Assembly (NCBI GenBank): GCA_030512295.1
Contig: JAULSR010000001.1
Location: forward strand, 9,013,001-9,077,000
Direction: 5' to 3'
Origin: Bombardia bombarda
Lineage: Eukaryota; Ascomycota; Sordariomycetes; Sordariales; Lasiosphaeriaceae
DNA: 64,000 nt
How positions within the stretch are numbered: position 1 is the first letter of the stretch; the number at the start of each line of letters is the position of its first letter. Below, one piece after another: positions 1-12,700 of the stretch. The position numbers and the translations under genes are program-made. The notes below the pieces were generated by a model that saw only the letters and a list, made by a program, of their open reading frames with translations, did not search any database and was not told the DNA's origin.

Positions 1-1696
1 CCACCCCCTGCTGCAGGTTTAGGCAACCACAAGTGGCGTTGAGGGGAAACAGCAGCCGCAGTCGCGTTATGTACTTTGTAAACCGGAAGCTGCACCCAAG
101 GTAACCTGTCCGGTGTAACAGACCAACGGGCCGCTGTGTTTCCTATTCAGGTCAATCGCTCCTTGTGATCAGAGATGGTTGATGTGACAAGATTGTTTGT
201 ATCTTGTACTAAACTATCAGACTGGTCCTCAACTAGCAAAAGATAAAGACAGACAAGCAGATAGCCTGTACGAGCAGCCATCATCCTCCATGTCCCAAAA
301 GAATGGCCAAAATCACCAAAGCAGCAACTAAATCATTGAAGACCAAAACTACAAATGACAGACAGCAAGTTGGATCGACCACCACCCACACCACGGTAAC
401 AGATTCTCACCAATTGCTACCCCCTAGTACCCTTCCCCCTCGTTTGCCACCTCATCCATTGAAACTTTGTGGCTCAAAAGATGGACCTGCCATGAAGAAA
501 TCGCTTAACAGCCATGATTTGAGACTGAAGCCACGATTTTTCTCCTTGCATAATGATCAGGTGCGCCTTGTAACCAAGACCAAGGTCATTTATGTCAAGG
601 TAGCCTGGGCCGGTGGGCAACTGGTAAAGACACACGTCTGTTAGAAAAGAAGGAGACAAACGTGGTTCATTCGTTTGACCGGTTGGGGGCTTCATACCCA
701 GTGGTTACTATGATGTGCTGACTTCTTGGGTTTGTACGAGGTAACCCACTGGGACCTGGTGCTGGTGGCGTCCAAAGAAGCACCCCCGGCAGTGTCATCA
801 ACAGGCTTTCTGGGCTTGTATGCAGAAACCCACTGAGACCTGGTGCTGGTGGCGTCCACGGAAGCACCCCCAGCAGTGTCATCAACAGGCTTTCTGGGCT
901 TGTATGCAGAAACCCACTGGGACCTGGTGCTGGTGGCGTCAACACTTGGCGGGTCCGAAGTTCCAGGGAAGTGTTCATGGCGGCCCTCGATCTCCTGTAG
1001 CCAACTTCTTAGTAATAGTTTAGGGTAGGCAGTGGTGAGACTTTACATGTTCATTGAGAGGGAGGGAAATAGCCAGAGAGGCTACGCCGGTGAGCAGAGT
1101 GAAGAAGGCAAATGTTGGCTTCATCGCGTTGGGACTTGGTGTTTGCCTCGTAGCTTCCTAGGGCTGTGCTTTGCGTTATGTCAAGAAGGATGGATGCGTG
1201 ACTACTCTTTATATTTTGTCTACCCTCCAATTTCGGAGTCTTTGCCTGCACCAAAACCTGCAAAAGGCTCGCATACAAGCTGAACTTCGCAGATGCGCTC
1301 GACCAACAAGGAAGTTGAGTGATTGGGTTGCACTCGCCAGTGTGATGAAAGTGCATATGACGGCGCACAGATGGCGTTGGTGTCTAGTGACGAGAAGTTT
1401 CTTCTGTTGGATGATCTTTGTTGCCCGGCATATGTGCTGTGCAACATCACCAGGGAATGACTGACCAATGTCCCTCGTACTGTGCAACTCAGGTGTCCAT
1501 TCGGATACCCAGGTGGGTATGCAAAGCCACGCCAACTGATAATTTACTGCAGCCTTAGTTCCCCTCTTCTTCTTGTGATTATTAAAGCATATTTGCCCAG
1601 GTACGTTATCTACCTTTTAGATCACAAAGCACCAGCGATAAATAAACTGACCAAGTGTACCTACCATACCCAGCTACTTACCCACCTTACGTACCA
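1..1696. other. Left intergenic region
   Basis: No gene could be supported here. Open frames in this stretch are short, lack recognisable domains and overlap each other on both strands. The only structured element is the 84-bp tandem repeat described separately. The last part is presumably the promoter of the UstYa-like gene that starts at 1697. Confidence 0.5.
724..940. repeat. 84-bp tandem repeat, about 2.6 copies
   Basis: The word AACCCACTG recurs at 743, 827 and 911, exactly 84 bp apart, and the sequence between is nearly identical (CTGGTGCTGGTGGCGTCC is in all copies). Because 84 is divisible by three, any frame through it repeats every 28 codons. The only ATG-started frame crossing all copies is on the minus strand (978 down to 667, 103 codons), giving a Pro/Ser/Leu-rich 28-residue repeat. 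The plus frames are closed by stops at 719-721, 742-744 or 832-834. No signal peptide or Lys-Arg site is visible. Confidence 0.85.
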
Positions 1697-2784
1697 ATGG
1701 CCGACCACCGCGAAGCCCAGTACTTGCGCCTTCGGAATCTCGGCGGTTCCGACACGGTCACGATGCTTGATGATATTGAGCCACCAGAACCTGAATACCT
1801 GACCCCGGCACGCCGTGGGAAGGGGGTTTCACATCGATTCAGGCGACTTTTCTCCAAAAAGGTCGTCATCTTTGTTTCCCTGCTGTTCAACATTGCTGCC
1901 TTTTGGGCCTTGTTGGCTTCAAGCCACCCACATGATCGCATTCTCACATACTGTAAGTCTCCTCGGAGTCTAGTTTTCAACCACGAGAGCTCCCCCCCTT
2001 AGTTCTGACAATCCATATCTTCGATTCCCTAGCACCTGCACTCAGTGCCGTGGAAAATGAGCGAGTGGTCTTCTCAAGTGCGTTTGGAATCGAACGCTCA
2101 CCATTCCAAGGAGAACCATCGCCGGCCAATGATGAGCTATGGGCCGATCTATATGACTGTATGTTGGCGCACGAGCTCTCAATCTCTTGTCACATTTTAG
2201 TTAACCTAGACAAGTCGGAATTACCAGAGTCAGTGCAGCGGAGGCTCGGCCCATGGACAACAAGACACTCCCAGTCCCAGATGAAAGGGGTGGATATTTG
2301 GTGCAGCTTGCTGTTTTTCACCAGCTGCACTGCTTAGTAGGTCATTTTCAGCCCCGGGTGGGCATGCTTGTACAAACAAGCAACGTACTCTAACAAGTGT
2401 CACAGAATCTGATCCGAAAAGGCATTTATGGCGATGTCGACTTCTCAAATATCGATGACCTCATGGGAATTGAACATCTCGACCATTGCATTGACATGCT
2501 GCGCCAAAGCATAATGGTATTTTCTCATTTTCCATTCAACATAGACCCTGGTTGTTACGATACTGATAACCATGCAGTGTAATAGCGATGTAACTCCAAT
2601 CACATTCGCTCGCACATCGCTCGATTCCAGCATGAAGGTGGTTGCTGAGGTTGTGCATACATGCAGGAGCTTTTCAAAGATTCAGCAATGGGCATGGAAC
2701 AGAAGAGTGGTGGAGAACATCGACAAGAATAAAGTTGTAACGGGTGATCCGCTTGGATGGGGGTCGTACGTGTACTCGCCATAG
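1697..2784 (+). CDS. UstYa-like (DUF3328) membrane protein, copy 1
   Basis: Predicted exons are 1697-1952, 2033-2158, 2215-2336, 2406-2516 and 2578-2784; all phases close, giving 273 aa. An N-terminal cytosolic segment with a basic stretch is followed by one membrane helix (about residues 60-80, KKVVIFVSLLFNIAAF). The family's two metal-type motifs are present: HQLHC at 163-167 and DHCID at about 194-198, followed by LRQ and CNSD. UstYa-family proteins are known in fungi as oxidative cyclases or halogenases acting on ribosomal peptides (ustiloxin, cyclochlorotine), but many members have no known substrate. The neighbour at 3046-4004 is a second member in convergent orientation, 261 bp away. 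The acceptor at 2213-2214 was chosen because it alone restores the FGITRVSAAEA frame. The family call is firm; the pathway is unknown. Confidence 0.85.
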
Positions 2785-3045
2785 GATAAGTCGAAGCAGA
2801 GTTAATCGAGCTCCATTGTGTCCCTCTCTCACATGCCCGCCTACGTATTCAATGGAATTAGCAACAACGTTGCACGCTAAGTAGAAATTATATTCAATCA
2901 GCACTACTACCCATCTTACAAAACATCTAACCACGGAGAGCGAGTCATGCAAGTCCTTGTTACTACTAAACTAGGTAGGTACCTAGACTTTCATACACAA
3001 TTGAATTGCTGATGTTTACTTATGAAAAACAGTTAGGTGCCACTT

Positions 3046-4004
3046 TTACATTGACTCGGCAAATATCCCAAGCTCAGAGTCGTGCTCATTAACCCAACTC
3101 GTGATCTGTGAGAAGTTTCGGCACATATGGGTTGTAGAGACCCGCGCCACAGGTTGGCGATCACCAACATCAGTATAGAATATGAGTCCAACATCGCTGT
3201 TGCACATGAGCACCTGGCGAAGCAGGTCGATACAGTGGTCTGTAGTGTTTTTAGGACATGGACACAAGATCTCGTAAATCAACACACATACGGGAGGTAG
3301 GGGTTGCAAGGCGGATGGGCACTTACCAACGTGCTCCCATACCATCTCTGGAGGATCCATGAATGTGTCAACATGTTGATAGTGGTCCCGCCAAATGAAC
3401 TTTCGAGTGATGTCAAGGCAGTGGAGTTGGTGGTAGACCTCTACTGTGGCATAGTAATGACCGTCTTTCTTCTTGGAGGGTTTCGGCGTGGGATCAAAAG
3501 ATTGCAGGGTCTCGCGGTTGACCATGATCATGGGCTCTATAGTACTCCATGCATTAGAGAATCGTAGTGAAAAGGGGCGTACATAAGTCAAGTTAGGTTC
3601 AAGAATTGTGACGTCAAAGCCTGGCACGTACGATCAACCAACGCATCCCAAGCATCGTCTAGTTCTTTTCGTGGCTGGCCTTTGAAGATGGACGGTGCTC
3701 CCAGTTCAGCGTCGAATTTGAGAGGAGTGTATTCCGCTACATCGTTCAAGGGATCTTCACTCTGTCAGCACAGAACATAGTGAAAACATCTGAAGAGGTT
3801 GGGGACGGTACAGTGGCCCACTGGATCACGGTGGTGCTGACTGTTCGGTCGGATACCGATAGTCGTATCGACGCATGACGAAGAAAGTCGCCGGCTAGCC
3901 CACAAGTTCAGTAGGATAGCTGTACTGAAGAGAACGACATGCAGAAGAAACACACCCCTGGCCCAAGGGAAGGGCCGTGACTTAGTGTTGCCGAAATTCT
4001 CCAT
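3046..4004 (-). CDS. UstYa-like (DUF3328) membrane protein, copy 2
   Basis: Predicted exons in reading order are 4004-3822, 3761-3632, 3536-3327 and 3239-3046, for 238 aa with closing phases. Residues about 17-35 (GVFLLHVVLFSTAILLNLW) form a membrane helix right after a short N-terminus. The WDAL region, HQLHC (140-144) and DHCID (175-179) with LRQVLMCNSD give the UstYa signature. It shares motif spacing with copy 1 but not close identity, so the pair is an old duplication or two recruited members. The first donor (GTGGGC at 3821-3816) is weak and was picked mainly on phase. A second ATGGAGAATTT word at 4114 offers an alternative first exon. Its role is probably modification of a peptide or other metabolite at an internal membrane. 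Confidence 0.82.
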
Positions 4005-7000
4005 GAGGAATTTAAGGTAGTCAGTTCAACTTTGAACGTGAGATACACAAGAGCTGAGCACCCGTTTTGCCAAAGCATACTCGGGGCCCCCTCTGATATC
4101 CCAAAATTCTCCATGCCTGACAAGGCAGCTCAAAGAGATACATGATAACATAGACCTCAATTTCCACACCGGTCACAACTGATGCAGCCCACACAGTACA
4201 TGCGGCATGCAGCGGCTTCCGCGTAAGTACCTTGTGCACGGTCGAGTGAAGTGATGGAAAAAGGGAAAAACCGGGATGGGAAATTACGCGTTGGCGCTAA
4301 GAAATAAAAACCAGTCTGTCGGTACCAGAGTACCCAATCCAATGGCAACACATGATGAAGCGGGGTTAGCTGAGATACCGCTAGCCCACAGCACAGCGGC
4401 TACCTACAGCTGGTACAGTATCCGGATAAAAAGTAACTTACTTGTTTTGTACTGTGTTACATACCTGAATATTTCGCGTCGTCTCGCGTGATGGAACGGC
4501 TTGGGCACCTGCCGCATTGGTACATACCCGTCCACCAATCATATCCAGCTAGGCCACCTGAGTTCGTTAGGTAGTGGGCGTGAGTATATCCACGTTGCGT
4601 TCTTGTTGCTCGCGGTCGGCAAACCAATAGAACTAGGTGTTGGTCACCTCAGGATGTACTCATTCACGTTGTAAGTACCTTATCCCATATGTGAATTTTG
4701 AATGGAAAGCTGATGCTATCAGCTCCCCATGGTCAGGTCAAGTCCCATCCACGATATTCTTGTTCCATTGCGCTGCCAGTAATCCATATTTGTATCGCTG
4801 TCCAGAACTGGTCACTTCATAGATAAGATGGTACCTATCTTCGTGTCTCTTTTTTTTTTTTTGGAAGGTCAGCCTCCGTCGCCAGTATCGTGCACAAACA
4901 AAAGACAGTGTATGCATGAGCCTAGAATCGAAAATGCAGTTCTTGTGCTACCGTTCTTTTCCTACTTTGCGAAAAGCACGCCATACTTACATGTATATGC
5001 AAACTAAGTGGCGCTCCACTCTCAAGTCCTCTGATGATACGGTTTACATAATTGGCTCTGCCTCCATCACGATCGACAGAGCGGCTCAAACAGGGAATGG
5101 TCTGGCCCAGTCCTTTGACCGGTCAAGGAAGTGGGATCCTAAAATGTCACATCAGCCAGGAAAGAGACAGAGACCTGTCATTTTTTGAAGGGTCTGACCG
5201 ATTATGCCCGCAACTCCCCCGACTGGGGGCATATCCGATAATGTTGATGATACAGCATTACTTAGTTCTAGTCAATTGATTGGTTTGGTAACACACCATA
5301 TGGGTGCGTTTGGGTAAGGGTGTCACCGGACCTTTCTTACCGTAATCATACCTAGTCATGATTCAGGGGATCCTCTGTCATCTTCATCTTAATGTGACAC
5401 ACTGCGAACCATATGCGTTACCGCCCTAGATCTGGGACGATCTGCCTTTGGATCCGTCTCTAAGAGGATAAACACACGTTTATTCCCCTTCATTGATTTG
5501 GGCCGGCTGCCTCGTGCCATCTCTCTTCAGTGACCACATCGTCCACGGACTTTTGCTCGGCCTCGAAATCCATGTTCGGAAACATCACTCCGTCGCATTC
5601 TGCAGGTAAACGACCGCAGCAACCAATGTGCATCAAAGACGCAGCCTGCAGCTCGTTTCCGCCGTCTCTACTTTCTGCTGTGTGATTGCTTGGATGCTGC
5701 ACGCTGGACTACGAGGGATTTGAAGGCTTATATTGATGTTGGAGCTACGTACATATCCAACCAACAGCCTGTATGCCACCCAACATGTGCCAACAGTAGT
5801 AACAGCAACAATCATCATCAACAAAAGGGCAAACAGTAGCAGCAGCGAAAAACGCCCGGTTTTCCGCGCACCGCTCTTTACAGATTAGTCTACTCCCACA
5901 CATCGGCTTCCGGTGGCGTATGGGCCAAGACAGTACTTCCCTAGCTTTGCACATGCCGTAAACAGTCAAGAGACCAGGGAGACTTCCTGTTGCTCGCACA
6001 AAAGACAGACTCAAAAAGCAAAGGAACTGCTACGCCCGATTAAAGTCCGCAAAGCCCGACTGGGAGGAGTACGTTGATAATGGCCCTCGCCACGTGTCTC
6101 CTCTCAGGCAGCAAAATGCGCCACCTCAAGCACCTCAGCCCCCGCCCAGAGTTCCACTAACCACTTCGAAAATTTATGAGATACTATTGCAAGTTTGACG
6201 TCTTCGGAAACGAATCCAGATCCAGCGCCAAGGTAGAATGAGATTGGTCGAGTCCAGCTCGCAGGAAGAACAGCAGAGGGCAACACTCCTGCGAAATCAG
6301 TGTTAGTATTTGTTGGGGATAGAGACTGTACATATGGCCGGCCCCTATTATGATATGAAGGTTAAGGCTGGTCATCGTAATACTCTCCCGGCGCCATTGT
6401 TGTTGTGACCAGGCCACGGCACGCCCAGCCAGAGTAGTGCTCGACACAAGCAATCTAGGATGACGCTTTGCTCTCACCATAAATAGCGCCGTAATAGCTG
6501 TCGTCGGGTCCTAAACGCTGTGAAATAGCACTCTTTGTCATTGATGACAGTCTTTTAATCTAGTTTCGACTTCTCGACCCAGAAGGAGCATCATATTGAT
6601 GCGCGCTATGAAGTTTCATTTGGAGGACGTGAATGAAATGAAGGAGCAGCTAAACCAACTGCAGGAGGGCACTCGTAGTGTGGAGATGGACCAAGACCAG
6701 GATATCCCGATGGATATCAACGACGACTGAATACGAGTTATGAGTATCTGGTTTACTAGTGCTAAATAATTAACTCATTTGTCATTGGTTGACTCTTCTA
6801 TTTTAATCAGCAGGTGAATGAAGTGATGATAAGCATGTCGATTCAGATCAGTATAACTCACGTCAAGTTGTCGAGGAAGGATCATAAAGCCCAACACAAA
6901 TCAATGCTGCTTTACACACTAGCATACCACTGTTACGGCTGGCTGAGTTGTGACTGGTGAGACCTCGTAAAGGAGGGAACAAGGCGCATATATGAAATCA

Positions 7001-7443
7001 TCATAAAATGAATACCTTGAACAGCACCAGTAGCCTGATTTTAGGCCACCCAAGCAATAAACATTGTTACCTCACCATCAAACCCATCTTGCGTCGTCGT
7101 CGTTGTGTCTTGCCTCTATCTGCTAAGCAGCTAAAGCAGCAATCACAGCCATTGTTTATATCGGCTTTCCTGCCTTGCCGTGCAATTTTCGCGCACCCTT
7201 CCGGTAATAATGCCCACTACCCTTCCAATCCACCAGAGAAAAGAGGAAAACCATCTGCCCCGTGAGACCGACAGGCCAATACATAATGAACAAAATGATA
7301 AAACGCCACGAGTCGGTATATCCAAAAAGCCACCGCCGGTCAAAACCTGGCCCAACCGACTTTTAAACCCTTGCCCCTATCCCTCATTACCCAAGCCGCC
7401 TGGTATTTACTATCGCATCGCATCGCATCGCATGCATTCCCAT
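4005..7443. other. Intergenic region, 3.4 kb
   Basis: No recognisable gene. It contains a T-rich run near 4851-4862 and scattered short frames without domains. The only peptide-like frame is the short one at 6599-6730, listed separately. The left part is presumably the upstream region of the UstYa copy on the minus strand. Confidence 0.5.
6599..6730 (+). other. Possible orphan terminal exon, 43 codons
   Basis: This frame runs from ATG to TGA and encodes a hydrophilic, helix-prone peptide (HLEDVNEMKEQLNQLQEG, then an acidic tail ending DMD-like residues). The composition looks like the C-terminus of a real protein with a short coiled coil. A CAG acceptor-like site lies just upstream at about 6580-6583 in the same frame. 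I could not find the preceding exon or recognise the family. It could be a remnant of a larger gene or chance. Confidence 0.2.
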
Positions 7444-9771
7444 CTATACAATCGCAACAGTATGCTCTTCACTGTGACGACCATGCGAAACAATGCTCAC
7501 ATGCTTACCGTCTTGCGACGACTTCCTCTTATTGTCTACACCCACAAACCCGATTTCCGTCATTGGCGTTTGGGGTTCACGCTCGGATTCCTCCGGCGAC
7601 GAGATGGTCCCTACTACTGACTGCGGTGCTGATGGTACTCTGCTGGTGCTGGTATTCTCTTCTGTGCTCCAGCGACGCTCCGTCGAGTCGCCCACAACCG
7701 TATGGACCGACGATGAGGCGTTATGGTATCCCTTTGCTTCTGACTCCTTTGACTCAAGCAAGGCATTGACAGGGTCCACCTCGCTGAAAGCTAGAGGAGT
7801 CAAAAAGGTCTCGGCAGGTGACGTCTCAGCAGTCCCATCACTAGGAGGTGCTGAGTCTGCCGAGAGGAACGAGCTTCGCAGCGGGCTCTTTAGCGACGAT
7901 ACATCGCCGCCAAATTCGCTCTTGCTTGCCCTTGAAGTCCGCGCCGGGCTTCTCGCTGGGAGTGGAGGCGGGATCCTCTTCGGAATCGTCACGATGGCTC
8001 CCTTGGCCTGGATGACCTGCGTGACTAGTGATGTTCTGATAGCAGTCCGCGTTGGTTGGGCAGTGACTGCAATCTCGCAGATGACTGGCTCCTCCTCCTC
8101 TTCCTCCTCCTCTTCCTCCTCCTCATCATCGGCGTCCTCGTCCCGCTCATCGGCGGCCTGAGACCCGGATTTCTTGCCAAGGGTATCTGTATTGACGCCT
8201 TGGTCGGCAGTTTCGGGTTTGCCATCACCAATATGAGGGGTGTTCCTTCTTTCTGCTACGGGCTCAGTAGGTTGTGTTTCTGGCTCTTCAGATGCCCTAC
8301 GGCTGAACTGCTCAATCATGCTCATATCGATCTTAGTGTAGTCAATCTCTTGGGGTTCCGTGACCGTCGGGAGCTTTTCCAACACATTTTCACGGCCGTC
8401 GTCGCTATTAGCACGGCTAAAACTCGTCTCGGCAGTGCTCGCTACATCTGTTTGTGTTTGGGCGTCTGTCATCACCGTCGCCTGTGTCCTTGACGACATA
8501 CAGCTGCCACGATTGCTTTTCGAATGATACGTATCCACGCTTTGGCGATTGAACTTCGAAAACACTGGACTTGTCGGGCTTGGGTTGAACTCAAACTGAG
8601 TGCTGGCTGGTCGTTGATGTGTGCCAGCCTCCCGGATCTCAATGCCCGCCATTTCAAGACCAATTACGCCAAACGGATCCGGGTCGTCCGCATCTGGTAT
8701 ACCAAAAGGCTTGTTGTTTGTAGGGGCCAACGGAGATGTCTTCGGCGTCTCAATCACAGCATCCCCGGGCGCCGGTTGCTGTGCGAGCACCTCCATCAAG
8801 TCTCTGTCATAGTCTGAGCGGCCCTCGGCAGCCTTGATGACTTCGAAGAGCGGGCGCATCTGGGGCACGCTTTTAGGGATGTTGCCGGCCAGGATATCGA
8901 GGACTCCAACATTGCCGCAGTAAAATCTCACGTTCTCGTTGCCGCGCTCAGTGACCAGTGAACCGTCTAGCGGCACAGCTTGGTGCTTGCCCCTGGCCTT
9001 CACATAAGTCAAGACGGTATCGCTCAGTCCTTTCCAGCGGACGTCGTGGTCTAACGTCCCCATATTGACCAGCGGGCCCACCGTCAGGTTGACATCGGTG
9101 CCGAGAATTAACTTTGGACGAGTAAACATCTCGAGGGTTTGAACACTGTTGATGACCAGGACGCAGTCGTAAATATCGACCCCAATCACAAAGCCCAACG
9201 CAGCAGTGTGGAGTATTATTCCCGAAGGTGGTGACCACGTCCCGTCGGCCTTCCTGGCCGTGATCAGACCAGCCCCGCCAGACCCCGACATCCATAGGCC
9301 CGACCGCATACATGAGAACACGGCAAGCCCGACGGCATCTTGTATTATCCGTGGTGGAATTTTCTTAGCTGTGAACCTCGGCGTCGGCGGGGGTTCTGTC
9401 GCAGTCGTAGTCGCAGTCACATCTTGGCATTCGGGCTCTTGGGCTAGGAAGCCATCGGCTGTTCGGTCAAGTTAGTTTGACTTCAAGACGGCGGCAGCAG
9501 TTAGATCAGTCGGGGACAAGTACATACAGCAAAAAGATTTTAGTATTCTCGCAGCCTTGTCACACTCCTTATCGAGGGGCGACGGCCAGTAGGTCTCTCG
9601 GTCGAAGCTGGTAGGTACCACGGCCGTGGTGCTTATTCGGTTGGCAGGCACGGTAATCTTCTCGGCCCATCCGAAAACCTTGTCCAGTGCCCCGGGCGTC
9701 TTAGGTACCGGAGTGGTGTCGGCCGACTTGCGCCGGTCCCACGATGGGAGTAACGCCGATACGCGGTGCAT
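7444..9771 (-). CDS. SYLF (Ysc84/SH3YL1-type) domain protein
   Basis: Two exons, 9771-9528 and 9458-7444, give 752 aa. The donor (GCT|GTATGT) and acceptor (GAACAG) join LKSFC to SDGFLAQEP with correct phase. Residues about 110-320 match the SYLF lipid- and actin-binding domain: IPPRIIQDAVGLAVFS, then GSGGAGLITAR, and GTDVNLTVGPL. Yeast Ysc84/Lsb3 use this domain at endocytic actin patches together with an SH3 domain; here no SH3 is seen and a long disordered tail follows instead. The tail has a run of consecutive Glu residues encoded around 8092-8136 and a proline-rich stretch (RIPPPLPARSP) that could bind SH3 domains. The ATG at 9771 is the first ATG of the frame; the open frame upstream to 9957 would need a TTG start and is probably leader. 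Confidence 0.88.
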
Positions 9772-12700
9772 GGCGAAAGTGGTTACGCCAGCCTTGTAGT
9801 GGTCCAGTATCGGGGGAGAATTAGGAGTTGACGTCGAAAGTAGCGACCCTGCCGGACATAGACTTTCGTTAGGCGAGGAGGGCGGAGGCGGAGGGGTACC
9901 CTCTCCTCTTGCGGAGGAGCAAAACGAACGTAGGTGGCGGGCACAAACTGTTTCCAATGACAGCCGGACTTGCAGTCAGGTACTGGTTGATGGTAAAAGA
10001 ACAAACGAAAAAAACACACAGGCAGCGACCCGGAGCGATGCCCAGCCGGGGGCGTCACAATGTGCAGCTGCAGGCCGCATCCAGTGAGGTGAGCGACCTC
10101 GACAGACGACCCAGTCGGTCGACCCAGGCTAGCCAGTCGACTTCTGTCGAGCCTGTGACCAGGAGGGGATTGACTTGGGTGGCCAGTAGGGAACGCAGCC
10201 AAGCAGCCTCGAAGTGACGTGGGCGGTGGTCACGCCAATGGCCAACAACCGAGCCCAGAGCAGCCAAAAACAAACAAGCGTTGTTTTGGCGTGCTGGCCC
10301 TGCTGGGGGGCCTGGGGGCCGACCGGGAATTCGGACAGGGGGTGGGTTGCAGCTGGGCAAGCAAGCGCCTTTTAGTGCCCTGTGCCCACAGCGACCAGTC
10401 GTGCATCGAGCGGCGAAGCCTCTTGCAGGGCGAGAATGAGATCGAATGACGAGGGAGCTAGGAGGACGAGGGTGTGAACCCCGCAGCGTTGGTGGTGGTG
10501 TACGAGTGGCCGTCTGGCGCAGCTTGGATGGGAAACTCGTCGGTGTGGCTGGCAGAGTCTTGATTGCAAGATATTTGGATTAATAACTATGCGTCTGGCT
10601 GAGGTGAGGCCATCGACAAGGATTGCACCGCCGGCTCCGTTACGCTGCCTCCTGCGCCTGGGAAGTACCTGGTCCTGGGCTCCGCGTGTCGATCGCCAGC
10701 CACGATTGAGGGTCAGACTGATTGATTGCGCAGGGCAGTGGAGCGATAACAATGCAGCGGGAATTGTGACCGGCCGCAGCGCAGTAATAAGCAAACCGAT
10801 GGGATGTTGTTTCTCGTGTTGATGGGACGGTGGCCAAAAACAAGCGGAAAACAAAAACAAACCCAGGACAGAAAAGCAGGGGAAGTCAGAGACAGTCCTT
10901 CTAATGGGGGTGGACTGGAAACACGGTGCTGCGAAACCAGACCAGAAGGCACGAGGCGATGCGAGTCGTCGCGTCGCTGTGGAATGCAAATGCGACTTGC
11001 TGGGCGGCGGGTGAGCTTGCGAGTCCAGTTCGTTGTCGAAGCGTCGAAATAGAAGCCGACCAAAAAAGCTTGCGGCGGTCGGCCATCCATGACAACTATG
11101 GAAAATTTGCTTCTTTGATGACTTCGCTTCGACGCTCAGTCCAACTCTAATCCAGGACGCCCCTTCCAAATTTGGTCGCTTTTGGTTGCCTTTGGCCGGC
11201 TTAGTCGGACTTGCTGTCTTTGCCTTTGCTTTCTAGTTTGATGTGGTTCCACCATCGCCCCCACCTGCACACCTTCAGTTTCTGTGTTTCCATCGTGCCC
11301 ATTGCGGTTTCTTTTTTGATGCTTCTGGTGTTCCCCCATTGAGCCTGTGTTACCTTGGAACGGGTGTGGAGAACAAACAACCAACATTCAGCCCGGAAAG
11401 ACACGGGAGGAAGAGGAAGGACAGAAACTGTCACTGGTGTGGTCAAAAAGGTGCAAGGCATCCGACTGTTGCACCGCCTTATCCGCCCTTTCCCCTAACT
11501 GTCCAATTACGTTTCTTGCTCTTAATTGTGATGCAACCCACAACCATCTCAAATATATGTATCGCCGTTGCACCCAGATTCCGTGCCCCTCTGTATAGTG
11601 CGTGTTTTATACGCAGCTAGCCTACAGCCTTGTTCGTCTCTGTCACTCTGAGGGTTCTGTCTTGGACTCTCGAGCCACTCTCACTGCTCCCTCGAGGGTC
11701 CTAGGGGCACAGGGGAACACAGGCACACAGTAGGGCGGAGTTGGGGTTAGTGTATGGATGAATCCACCATCCACGCCTTGCAAGCCAGCGCCCAGTGGGC
11801 CTGGACGCATTCGGCTATCGGCCCCAACCCAGTTCATGCACCGCGGCTCCTGGACAAGGCAGCCCTGGTAAATAGTATGTCGGACAGGGTTTGCGACAAG
11901 AACTTTTGTCAGAATGCGTCATGTTGATATTTGAGGTTCGGCCAGCGTAGCCAAGATATTTTTGTCGGCACTTCAAGTCCGACCAGAGGACATCACTAGA
12001 GTTTAATTCTCTTGTAACTGCCGATCTAGGGGACAAGGTTTTGTTTGAAAAGGGGACGGTACCTCGGGGGTACGAATCTCAAGGTACGAATATGTACGCG
12101 TCTTATCAACACCTGACTGTGACGATAAGTAAATCGATCCTCTCAAGGCTTGCCCCACAATCGAGGTACGCCATCCACTTGGCCCTGCTGTGTAGCTTTA
12201 ATGAACGGCAATCAATTTCGATGTTTCAGATTTCCTTTTCGACAAGTTAAAAATACCAATATGATGTTGCAATGTCCGAGAAGGCTTTATGGACAAGATT
12301 GGTATCCGTTTTCATTTTCAAAACACGGCAAATCCGATGAGGTCAAATACAGATTAAGGGTCAAGTATACGCAGACAGCAGCATCCGACGAGTGTGACCT
12401 AAAACCCCAAAGTGGCGACGCGAGGGAGGGGGGAATCCGACCGAGCCTGCATCGCAGCGCTGCATGTCTTCCATATATTTCCTTTCTTTTCTTTTTTATT
12501 TCTTTAGTCCCCGACCTCATGATAATGTAGCCGATTGTTTCCTTTTCCATTATCAAACTTCATGTCGAAAGAACCCTTCCTTCTCCCCATACCCCGCATG
12601 GGTGCATCATTAGTGTACATGACATGACATGACATGCAGTATCCCGACAACAGAAAAAGGTAGATCGTCGCTGCCAAGAGTATAACCCAGAGGCGAAAAA

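Noticed and set aside
10372..11169. 265-codon minus-strand frame upstream of the SYLF gene
   Set aside because: No domain, no coherent composition, and overlapping frames of similar length; probably promoter or leader sequence.
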